In this document: one piece after another, positions 14,458-21,064 of the stretch | How positions within the stretch are numbered: the first letter of the stretch is position 1 | Layout: each line of letters starts with the position of its first letter | Translations under genes and position numbers: made by a program | Notes under the pieces: generated by a model | Seen by the model: the letters and a program-made list of their open reading frames with translations, nothing else | The model's database searches: none | What the model was told of the DNA's origin: nothing | Assembly: GCA_964415605.1 (NCBI GenBank) | Contig: CAYQBA010000066.1 | Span: forward strand, 1 to 22,981 | Length of the DNA: 22,981 bases | Origin: UCB3 sp964415605 | GTDB taxonomy: Bacteria; Chloroflexota; Anaerolineae; Epilineales; Epilineaceae | Direction: 5' to 3'

Positions 14458-15837
14458 GTGACCATCGCCCTCCGCTCCCCCGACCCCGCCGCCCGCCCCG
14501 GCTGGCGGCCGGCGCTCGATGTCCTGGCGGCCGGCGTGTTGGCAGCCGACCCCGCGGCCGCCGTGACGCGGTGGCTGACCGTCGACGGCGACCGCGCCGT
14601 CGTGGGCGGCGCCGGCATCGACCTCGCCGCCGTCGAGCACGTCTACCTCATCGGCGCGGGCAAGGCGGCCACCGCGATGGTGCGGGCGGCCGAGGCCGTG
14701 CTCGGCGACCATGTCACCGCCGGCGTGGCGGTCACGGTCCCCGGGGCCGGCGGCACCACCGCGCACACCACGGTCCACCACGGCGGCCACCCCCTGCCGG
14801 ACCCCGCCGGCCTCCTGGCCACGCGGCACATCGCGCGGCTGCTCGAGCGGACCACCGAGCGCGACCTCGTCATCGCGTTGATCTCCGGCGGCGCCTCGGC
14901 GCTGATGGAGCTGCCGGCCGGGCGCATCCCGCTCATCGACATCCAGACCGCCACCAGCGCGCTCCTGGCCAGCGGGGCGACGATCGACGAGATGAACGCG
15001 GTCCGCAAGCACATCAGCGTGGTCAAAGGGGGCGGGCTGGCGCGACTCGCGGCTCCCGCTCGGGTGGTGGCCCTGGTGCTATCCGACGTCGTCGGCAGCC
15101 CGCTGGACGTGATCGGTAGCGGGCCGACGGTCCCGGATCCCACGACCTACGCCGACGCCGCCGCCGTGCTGGCGCGTTATGACCTGTGGGGCGCGCTGCC
15201 GGCCTCGATCGGCGACCACCTGCGCCGCGGGCTGGCCGGCGGCGTGCCCGAGACGCTCAAACCCGGCGACCCGGTGTTCGATCGCGTGTCGACGGTCGTC
15301 GTCGGCGACAACGCCATGGCCGCGGCCGCCGCCGCGGCGCACGCGCGGGCGCTGGGCCTGGACGCCGTGGTGCTGACGACGTTCCTCGAAGGCGAGGCGC
15401 GCGAGGCGGGCCGGTTCCTGGCGGCCGTCGGCAAGGAGATGGCAGCGCGCGGCCAGCCGGTGGGCGTGCCGGGCTGCGTGGTCGTCGGCGGCGAAACCAC
15501 GGTGACGCTGCGCCGGCTCGGCGGCGCGGGCGGCCGCAACCACGAGGTGGCGCTGGCCGCCGCCCTGGCACTCGATGCCCCGGTCTGGGGACCGGTCACG
15601 GTCGCGGCGATGGGCACCGACGGCATCGACGGCGCGACCGACGCGGCGGGCGCCATCGTCGACGGGGCCACGGTGGCGCGCGCGCGAGCGGCGGGGCTCG
15701 ATCCCCGGGCGGCGCTCGACCGCCACGACAGCGGCGCGTTCTTCGCGGCCCTCGGGGACCGGATCGTGACTGGCCCGACCGGCACGAACGTCAACGACCT
15801 GGCGGTGGTCGTGGTGCTGCCCCCGCCCCATCCCTGA
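14458..15837 (+). CDS. Glycerate 2-kinase (DUF4147/MOFRL family)
   Basis: 459 residues from GTG 14458, chosen because family homology begins there (LRSPDPAARPGWRPALDVLAAGVLAADPAAAV). It phosphorylates glycerate, in this family usually to 2-phosphoglycerate, in glyoxylate or serine catabolism or the branched Entner-Doudoroff route. Signatures are GAGKAATAM near residue 65, LISGGASALMELP, the invariant NAVRKHISVVKGGGLARLA block, LSDVVGSPLDVIGSGPT, and the C-terminal MOFRL domain with GGETTVTL, GGRNHEVALA, GTDGIDGATDAAGAIVDG and TGPTGTNVNDL. Length is normal. It begins 53 nt after the coiled-coil gene, and its TGA overlaps the following glycosyltransferase ATG by one base. The symbol could be gckA or garK-like; left blank. 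Confidence 0.92.
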   Translation: MTIALRSPDPAARPGWRPALDVLAAGVLAADPAAAVTRWLTVDGDRAVVGGAGIDLAAVEHVYLIGAGKAATAMVRAAEAVLGDHVTAGVAVTVPGAGGTTAHTTVHHGGHPLPDPAGLLATRHIARLLERTTERDLVIALISGGASALMELPAGRIPLIDIQTATSALLASGATIDEMNAVRKHISVVKGGGLARLAAPARVVALVLSDVVGSPLDVIGSGPTVPDPTTYADAAAVLARYDLWGALPASIGDHLRRGLAGGVPETLKPGDPVFDRVSTVVVGDNAMAAAAAAAHARALGLDAVVLTTFLEGEAREAGRFLAAVGKEMAARGQPVGVPGCVVVGGETTVTLRRLGGAGGRNHEVALAAALALDAPVWGPVTVAAMGTDGIDGATDAAGAIVDGATVARARAAGLDPRAALDRHDSGAFFAALGDRIVTGPTGTNVNDLAVVVVLPPPHP

Positions 15838-16964
15838 TGCGGGTCGCGCTCAGCGGCTGGTTCGCCGGCCGCGCGGTCGGCTCCGGGCAGTACACCGACG
15901 CGCTGGCGGGCGCGCTGCGGGCGGCGGCGGGGCCGGGCGACGCCGTCGACATCATCCGGCCGGCGGCTGGAGCGCGGCGGGGGGTGGCGGGCGTGCTCGC
16001 CAAGCTGGTCTTCGAGCAGCACACCTTCCCCCGCGCGGCCGCCGGCGGCGACGTGGCCCACGTGCCGTATTGGGCGCCCCCGCTGCGTTCGCCGGCGCCG
16101 GTGGTGGTGACGGTGCACGACCTCATCCCGCTGGCGCTGTCGGCATACCGCGCGCGGTGGTCGGTCCGCGCCTACACCCGCCTCGTGGCGCATGCCACGC
16201 GAGGGACGGCGGCGGTGATCGCCGACTCGGAACACACGGCCGCCGACCTGCACGCGCGGCTGGGCGTCGACCGCGCCGCCGTCCACGTCGTGCCGCTCGG
16301 CGTCGACGCGCGGTTTCGGCCGCTGGACGGCGGCGATGTCGGATCCGCCAGGCTTGGCATCGACGGCCTGCCGGGCCTCGGCGCCCATCCCGACCTCCCG
16401 CCGCGCTACGGCCTCTACCTCGGCGGGTTCGACGCGCGCAAGAACGTCGCGACGCTGCTGGCGGCGTGGCGGGCGGTGCACGCGGCCACCGGCGTGCCGC
16501 TGGTGATCGCCGGGTCCCTGCCGGACGGCACGGATCCGCTCTTCCCGGACCCGCGGGCGCTGGCGCGCCGGGCGGGCCTGCCGGACGCGGCGCTGGAGTA
16601 CGTCGGCTTCGTCGAGGAGGTCGCCAAGCCGGCGCTCCTGGCCGGCGCGGCCGTGTTCGCCTACCCCTCGCGCTACGAGGGCTTCGGCCTGCCGCCGCTC
16701 GAGGCCATGGCGTGCGGCGTGCCGGTGGTGGCCGCCGCCGCCACCAGCCTGCCGGAGGTCGTGGGGGACGCGGGGATCCTGGTCGATCCCGACGACGTGG
16801 CGGGCTGGGGGGAGGCGCTCGCGGCGGTCCTGTCCGACGCGGCCCTGGCCGGCCGTCTGCGCGCCGCCGGGTTGGCCCGGGCGGCCGGCTTCACGTGGGC
16901 GCGCACGGCCGAGCGGACCTGGGCGGTCTACCGCGCGGTCGCACGGACGGACGGCGGCGGATGA
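15837..16964 (+). CDS. Glycosyltransferase family 4
   Basis: 375 residues, GT-B fold. The N-terminal acceptor-binding half carries the early Gly-rich loop GRAVGSGQYT and the HDLIPLAL segment. The donor-binding half shows YLGGFDARKNVATLLAAWR, then YPSRYEGFGLPPLEAMACGVPVV with the E-X7-E pair Glu281 and Glu289, and SLPEVVGDAGILVDPDD. It should transfer a sugar from a nucleotide-sugar donor to an unknown acceptor (glycan, lipid or small molecule), at the cytoplasmic face or in the cytosol. No transmembrane segment is seen. The start (TGATG) overlaps the glycerate kinase stop and the stop (ATGA) overlaps the next glycosyltransferase, so the three are co-translated. Confidence 0.92.
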   Translation: MRVALSGWFAGRAVGSGQYTDALAGALRAAAGPGDAVDIIRPAAGARRGVAGVLAKLVFEQHTFPRAAAGGDVAHVPYWAPPLRSPAPVVVTVHDLIPLALSAYRARWSVRAYTRLVAHATRGTAAVIADSEHTAADLHARLGVDRAAVHVVPLGVDARFRPLDGGDVGSARLGIDGLPGLGAHPDLPPRYGLYLGGFDARKNVATLLAAWRAVHAATGVPLVIAGSLPDGTDPLFPDPRALARRAGLPDAALEYVGFVEEVAKPALLAGAAVFAYPSRYEGFGLPPLEAMACGVPVVAAAATSLPEVVGDAGILVDPDDVAGWGEALAAVLSDAALAGRLRAAGLARAAGFTWARTAERTWAVYRAVARTDGGG

Positions 16965-18112
16965 CGGCGCTGCCCGAAGGATCCGACAGGCCGCTCCGCG
17001 CCGTGCTGCTGTCCAAGGCCATGGTCGTCGGGGCCTACCAGCGCAAGGCCGAGCTGCTCGGGGCCGAGCCGGGCATCGCGCTGACGGTGGCGGTGCCGCC
17101 GCTGTGGCGCGACGGCGATCTCGTGCGGCGGCTGGAGCGGCGCCACACGCGCGGGTATCGGCTCGTGGTGACGCCGATCGTACGGCCCGGGGACTTCCAC
17201 CTGCACTGCTACCCGCGGTTCGGGGCCGTGCTGGACCGGGCGCGGCCGGATCTCGTGCACGTCGACGAAGAGCCCTACAACCTCGCGACGTTCCTGGCGC
17301 TGCGCGCCTCGCTGCGCCGCGGTGCGCGCACGCTGTTCTTCACGTGGCAGAACCTCGCGCGCCGCTATCCGCCGCCGTTCGCGTGGTTCGAGCGGTTCGC
17401 GTACCGGCGGGCGGGCGGGGCGATCGCCGGCAGCCGGACGGCGGCGGAGGTGCTGCGCGCCAAGGGCTACGCCGGCCGGCTGTGGACCATCCCGCAGTTC
17501 GGGGTCGATCCCGACGAGTTCCACCCGCCGGCCGAGAGGGGCGCCGACGAGACCCACGACCTCCGCGTCGGCTACGCCGGGCGGCTGGTGGCGGCCAAGG
17601 GCGTCGACGTCGCCCTTGCGGCGGTGGCGGGGCTGGGTCCCGACGTCGGGTGGCGCCTCGACATCGTGGGCGACGGGCCGGAGCGCCCCGCGCTGGAAGC
17701 GGCCGCGGCAGCGGCCGGCGTGGCCGACCGGGTCCGGTTCCAGCCGTGGCTGGCGTCGGGCGCGATGCCGGACTTCTACCGCGGGCTCGACGTGCTTGTC
17801 CTGCCCAGCCGATCGACGCCGAGCTGGATCGAGCAGTTCGGGCGGGTGCTGATCGAGGCGATGGCGTGCGGCGTGGTCTGCGTGGGCTCGGACAGCGGCG
17901 AGATCCCGCACGTCATCGGCGACGCCGGCAGCGTGGTCCCGGAGGGCGACGTGGGCGCCTTGCGCGCGGCGCTGGCCCGGCTCGCGGCGTCACCCGATCT
18001 GCGGCGTGACCTGGCGGCGGCCGGGCGGGCCCGGGTGCTCGCCCGCTTCACGATGGCGCGGGTGGCTTCGGAGACGGCGGCGGTGTATCGGGAAGTGCGC
18101 CAGGGCGTTTGA
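16961..18112 (+). CDS. Second glycosyltransferase family 4
   Basis: 383 residues, GT-B fold. The N-terminal half contains the HVDEEPYNLATFLALRAS segment and YRRAGGAIAGSRTAAEVLRAKG. The C-terminal half has VGYAGRLVAAKGVDVALAAV, LDIVGDGPERPALE, VLVLPSRSTPSWIEQFGRVLIEAMACG with the E-X7-E pair Glu291/Glu299, and GEIPHVIGDAGSVVPEGD. It is clearly different in sequence from its upstream neighbour, so this is not a recent duplication. The SWIEQFGRV segment resembles GT4 enzymes of polysaccharide synthesis. Its ATG overlaps the previous stop. It ends convergent with queG, 37 nt away, with no obvious terminator between them. Confidence 0.92.
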   Translation: MTALPEGSDRPLRAVLLSKAMVVGAYQRKAELLGAEPGIALTVAVPPLWRDGDLVRRLERRHTRGYRLVVTPIVRPGDFHLHCYPRFGAVLDRARPDLVHVDEEPYNLATFLALRASLRRGARTLFFTWQNLARRYPPPFAWFERFAYRRAGGAIAGSRTAAEVLRAKGYAGRLWTIPQFGVDPDEFHPPAERGADETHDLRVGYAGRLVAAKGVDVALAAVAGLGPDVGWRLDIVGDGPERPALEAAAAAAGVADRVRFQPWLASGAMPDFYRGLDVLVLPSRSTPSWIEQFGRVLIEAMACGVVCVGSDSGEIPHVIGDAGSVVPEGDVGALRAALARLAASPDLRRDLAAAGRARVLARFTMARVASETAAVYREVRQGV

Positions 18113-18149
18113 CGCCGCCAGTCCGCCGGCACGTCCGGTAGAGACGCCA

Positions 18150-19307
18150 TCACGCCCGACCCGCCTCCAGCGCCCCTTCGATCTCGGCCCGCACCCACGC
18201 GTCCTCCGCTCGCCCGCGCGCCGCGTCGAGACCGCGTCGCGCCGCCGGCGAGTCGATCCGCCCGAGCGCCCACGCCGCGTGCCCGCGGACGAGCGGCTCG
18301 GCGTCGGCAAGGGCTCCGGCCAGCGCCGGCACCGCTTCGGGCGATCCCCAGTTGCCGAGCGCGACGCACACGTTGCGCACCAGCCCGCGCCGCCGCGTGC
18401 GCGCCACCGCCGTGCTGCCGAATCGGGCGCGGAACGCCGCATCGGACAGGCTCACGAGGTCCAGCAGGCGCGGCGCGGCGACGTCGAGGTCGGGGCCGAG
18501 GCCGGGATCGCCGGCGCGGCGCGCGGCGCGCTTGTTCCACGGGCACACCTCGTTGCAGATGTCGCAGCCGAAGACGCGGTTGCCGATGCCCGGCCGCAGC
18601 GCCGCCGGGATCGGCCCCTTCAGCTCGATCGTCAGGTAGCTGATGCAGCGGCGCGCGTCGAGCACGTACGGGGCGGGGAAGGCGTCTGTCGGGCACGCGG
18701 CGAGGCAGCGGGTGCACCGGCCGCATGTCCCGCCCGACGGCGCGTCGTCCGGCGCCAGGTCGACGTCTACGAGGATCGCGCCGAGGAACAGCCAGGCGCC
18801 CCAGCGCGGGTGGATCAGCATGGTGTTGCGCCCCACGAAGCCCAGCCCTGCGCGCCGGGCGGCGTCACGCTCGAGCACCGGGCCGGTGTCGACGTACACC
18901 CGCGCGTCCACCGGCCGCCCCAGCCGCTCCGCGATGGCCGCGCGAAGCGCCGCGAGGCGTGGGGTCATGACGGCGTGGTAGTCCGGCCCCCAGGCGTAGG
19001 ACGCGAAGATGCCGCGCGCCGGGTCGTCGAGGATCGCCGGCGGCAGGTCGCCGCTGAAGTAACGCCAGCCGACGACGACGACGGCGCGCACCGCGGGCAG
19101 GTTCACGGCGGGATCGATCGCCTTGGCCATCCGGTCCGGCCGCGCCATGTAGCCCATCGCGCCGGCCATCCCGGCATCCGCCCACGCCCGATACGCGTCG
19201 ACCGACGCGGGATCCGGCTCCGGGCGGCAGACGCCGGCGAGCTCGAAGCCCAGGGCCCGCGCCCGCGCCTTCACCCACGCGGTCAGCGCCGTCGGGTCAT
19301 GCGGCAT
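18150..19307 (-). CDS. queG: Epoxyqueuosine reductase
   Basis: 385 residues. It reduces epoxyqueuosine to queuosine in tRNA using cobalamin and two [4Fe-4S] clusters. The cobalamin/substrate part contains YVDTGPVLERDAARRAGLGFVGRN (the conserved Asp-Thr-Gly-Pro) and LIHPRWGAWLFLGAIL. The ferredoxin-like part has CGRCTRCLAACPTDAF, CISYLTIE and FGCDICNEVCPWN, giving the eight Cys. The C-terminal ~90 residues are HEAT-like alpha repeats for tRNA binding (VPALAGALADAEPLVRGHAAWALGRI). The ATG at 19307 is set by family length; no ribosome-binding site is visible, and a longer start at 19346 would run through an inverted repeat. It is divergent from the dodecin gene. Confidence 0.95.
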   Translation of the reverse strand: MPHDPTALTAWVKARARALGFELAGVCRPEPDPASVDAYRAWADAGMAGAMGYMARPDRMAKAIDPAVNLPAVRAVVVVGWRYFSGDLPPAILDDPARGIFASYAWGPDYHAVMTPRLAALRAAIAERLGRPVDARVYVDTGPVLERDAARRAGLGFVGRNTMLIHPRWGAWLFLGAILVDVDLAPDDAPSGGTCGRCTRCLAACPTDAFPAPYVLDARRCISYLTIELKGPIPAALRPGIGNRVFGCDICNEVCPWNKRAARRAGDPGLGPDLDVAAPRLLDLVSLSDAAFRARFGSTAVARTRRRGLVRNVCVALGNWGSPEAVPALAGALADAEPLVRGHAAWALGRIDSPAARRGLDAARGRAEDAWVRAEIEGALEAGRA

Positions 19308-19318
19308 GGGCCAAAGTC

Positions 19319-19343
19319 TACCGCACCGCCAGGGCGTGCGGTA
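19319..19343. repeat. Inverted repeat between queG and dodecin
   Basis: TACCGCAC (19319-19326) and GTGCGGTA (19336-19343) are perfect 8-bp inverted arms with a 9-nt spacer. They lie in the 111-nt divergent intergenic region. There is no T-run after it, so it is more like an operator than a terminator. Confidence 0.5.
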
Positions 19344-19347
19344 CAAT
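19342..19347 (+). promoter_or_regulatory. Putative -10 box for the dodecin/PCu(A)C pair
   Basis: TACAAT is identical to the -10 boxes of the two divergent promoters near 9150. No good -35 sequence is found 16-18 bp upstream, and the inverted repeat overlaps it, so it may be activator-dependent or not a promoter. Confidence 0.35.
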
Positions 19348-19418
19348 CACGCGCGGCCGGCACGCGCGCCGGCCCGTTCGCCCGACCCAGCGACCACGCT
19401 CCACCCGAGGGGACCCCG

Positions 19419-19637
19419 ATGAGCGAGCCCGTCTACAAGTTGATCGAGATCACCGGCACGGCGCCGGACGGCATCGAGAGCGCGGTGCAGAACGCGCTCG
19501 CCCGCGCCGCGCGGACCGTGCGGCACATGCGCTGGTTCGAGGTCGTCGAGACGCGCGGCCGCATCGACGGCGACGGCGTGGCCGCCTGGCAGGTGACCAT
19601 CAAGGTCGGCTTCGTGCTGGAAGAGGACCTGGCATGA
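19419..19637 (+). CDS. Dodecin (flavin-binding small protein)
   Basis: 72 residues. GAGGGG precedes the ATG at a good distance. The sequence follows the dodecin pattern throughout: VYKLIEITGTAPDGIESAVQNALARAARTVRHM, then RWFEVVETRGRI and WQVTIKVGFVLE at the C-terminus. Trp39 stacks on the isoalloxazine ring and Gln58 contacts it in known dodecins; their spacing of 19 residues matches the halophilic archaeal protein (Trp36/Gln55). It forms hollow dodecamers that store or buffer FMN, riboflavin or CoA. The ATG of the downstream copper chaperone overlaps its stop (ATGA), so the two are probably co-translated, an association with no obvious functional explanation. Confidence 0.93.
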   Translation: MSEPVYKLIEITGTAPDGIESAVQNALARAARTVRHMRWFEVVETRGRIDGDGVAAWQVTIKVGFVLEEDLA

Positions 19638-20110
19638 GCAGGCTCAGCGCCGGGAGGCGCGTCGCGCTCGCCGCCGCCGCGGGCCTCGGCCTCGCCGGCT
19701 GCGCCGCGGCCGCGACGCCCGGCCCGCCGATCACCGTCAGCGGCGCGTGGGCCCGGCCGGCGCTGGAGGGGAACCCGACGGCGGTGTACATGACCATCCA
19801 CAATTCCGCGGATGTCGAGGATCGTCTCCTGTCGATCACCGTGTCGGTCGCCGCGTCGGCCGAGGTGCACGAGACGGTGCGCGAGGGCGACCTCGTGCGG
19901 ATGGTGCCGCGCCAGCGGCTCCCCATCCCCCCCGGGGGCGAGGTCCGGCTCGAGCCGGGCGGGACGCACGTGATGCTGATGGACCTCGGCGATGCGCTCG
20001 AGATCGGGGACATCGTGGCGATGACCCTGGCGTTCGAACACGCCGGGACGGTGGTGGTCAACGCCCCGGTCCAGGAAGACGCCGGCGCGGCCGCCAGCGG
20101 TCAGGGGTGA
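19634..20110 (+). CDS. PCu(A)C-type copper chaperone lipoprotein
   Basis: 158 residues. An N-terminal Arg-rich signal peptide ends in the lipobox LAGC (Cys23), so it should be a lipid-anchored outer-leaflet protein. The copper site is textbook: His79, Met90, His112 and Met114 give H-X10-M-X21-H-X-M. The surrounding cupredoxin-like fold shows AWARPALEGNPTAVYMTIHN and GGTHVMLMDL. It delivers Cu(I) to the CuA site of cytochrome c oxidase, usually together with SCO1. An SCO1 gene lies convergently 19 nt downstream. The C-terminal tail is short and Ala/Gly-rich. Confidence 0.93.
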   Translation: MSRLSAGRRVALAAAAGLGLAGCAAAATPGPPITVSGAWARPALEGNPTAVYMTIHNSADVEDRLLSITVSVAASAEVHETVREGDLVRMVPRQRLPIPPGGEVRLEPGGTHVMLMDLGDALEIGDIVAMTLAFEHAGTVVVNAPVQEDAGAAASGQG

Positions 20111-20129
20111 CGGCGCGTTCCCCACGCCA

Positions 20130-20909
20130 TCACGGCGCGGCCTCCGCCAGCACGACGCGCACGTCGTGGGCCACGTCGTCCGGGGCATAGGGCTCGAGGA
20201 ACGACGCCCGCATCTGCCCGACGGTGTCGATGAGGAACACCGTGGCGCTGTGGGCCATGCTGTAGTCCGCCGTGGCGAGGTCGGCGGGGTTCTCCGGCGT
20301 GCCCTGCGGGTACTCCTTGAAGAACCGCACCCCGAACGAGGCCGCGACCGCCTGGAGATCGGGAATCGAGCCCGTGACGCCGACGATGCGCGGGTCGAAG
20401 GCCGCGAGGTAGGCCTTCAAGGCCGCGGGCGTGTCGCGCTCCGGGTCAACGCTGATGAAGACGATCGCGACCCGGTCGCCGTCCTCCCCGAGCGCCGCGA
20501 GCGCCGCGGCCAGCTTGCTCATGGCGGTCGGGCACACGTCCGGGCAATGAGTAAACCCGAAGAACACGAGGGTGGCCTTGCCACGCGTGCCGCGCAGCTC
20601 GAACGGCTTGCCGTCCTGATCGGTCAGCACGAAATCGGGCGCCGGGCGCTCCGGGAGGGCCGCGAAGCCCTTGAACGGCGAATCCGACGGCATCTCGACC
20701 ATCCCGGCCGGCGTGTCGGTCCGCGCGGGCCGGCCGCCTTCGAGCCCGCCCGACGCCCAGAACGACACGAGCGCCGCGGCCGCCCCGACCAGCAGCAGCG
20801 TCGGCCAGAACATGGGCCCGCGGGCACCGGACGGCGTGGAGCCCGTCTTCCCGGGCGGCGTCGATCCCGATCCCGGACCCGCGCGCCCGGCGTCGTCGAT
20901 GTCGGTCAT
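20130..20909 (-). CDS. SCO1/SenC family copper/redox protein
   Basis: 259 residues. Residues ~34-51 are a single membrane anchor after a Gly/Ser/Pro-rich cytoplasmic start. The thioredoxin-like domain has the copper-binding CPDVCP (Cys122, Cys126) and the distal His220 in SMAHSATVFLID. PAPDFVLTDQDGKPFELRG and VFISVDPERDTPAALKAY are also diagnostic. It works in assembly of the CuA centre of cytochrome oxidase, acting as copper carrier and/or thiol reductase. GGGAG lies eight bases before the ATG, and a TACAAT -10-like box is at 20959-20954. It is convergent with the PCu(A)C gene, with only 19 nt between the stops. Confidence 0.94.
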   Translation of the reverse strand: MTDIDDAGRAGPGSGSTPPGKTGSTPSGARGPMFWPTLLLVGAAAALVSFWASGGLEGGRPARTDTPAGMVEMPSDSPFKGFAALPERPAPDFVLTDQDGKPFELRGTRGKATLVFFGFTHCPDVCPTAMSKLAAALAALGEDGDRVAIVFISVDPERDTPAALKAYLAAFDPRIVGVTGSIPDLQAVAASFGVRFFKEYPQGTPENPADLATADYSMAHSATVFLIDTVGQMRASFLEPYAPDDVAHDVRVVLAEAAP

Positions 20910-20953
20910 GCAAGCAGCTCCCTAAGTGATGGGGCGACGGTGGCTGAACGCCC

Positions 20954-20959
20954 ATTGTA
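20954..20959 (-). promoter_or_regulatory. Putative -10 box of the SCO1 gene
   Basis: TACAAT is on the minus strand 45 bases upstream of the ATG. The -35 region is weak (no TTGAca-like hexamer at 16-18 bp). Confidence 0.35.
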
Positions 20960-20995
20960 GCATCGCGCGTCGCCGGCCGTTCCCGACCACCACGC

Positions 20996-21029
20996 ACGCG
21001 GGGCACGGCCGAGAAGCCGTGCCCCGCGT
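20996..21029 (-). terminator. GC-rich hairpin after the cohesin/dockerin gene
   Basis: A perfect 14-bp stem (20996-21009 with 21016-21029, six-base loop) begins 36 nt after the stop of the minus-strand gene at 21065. No T-run follows on either strand. It is probably a U-poor hairpin terminator or an mRNA 3'-end stabiliser. Confidence 0.5.
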
Positions 21030-21064
21030 CGCGTCATCGGGCGGACGATGTCCGCCGCGTCGCG

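Noticed and set aside
18113..18149. Terminator between the second glycosyltransferase and queG
   Set aside because: Only short GC-rich stretches are present; no convincing stem-loop.
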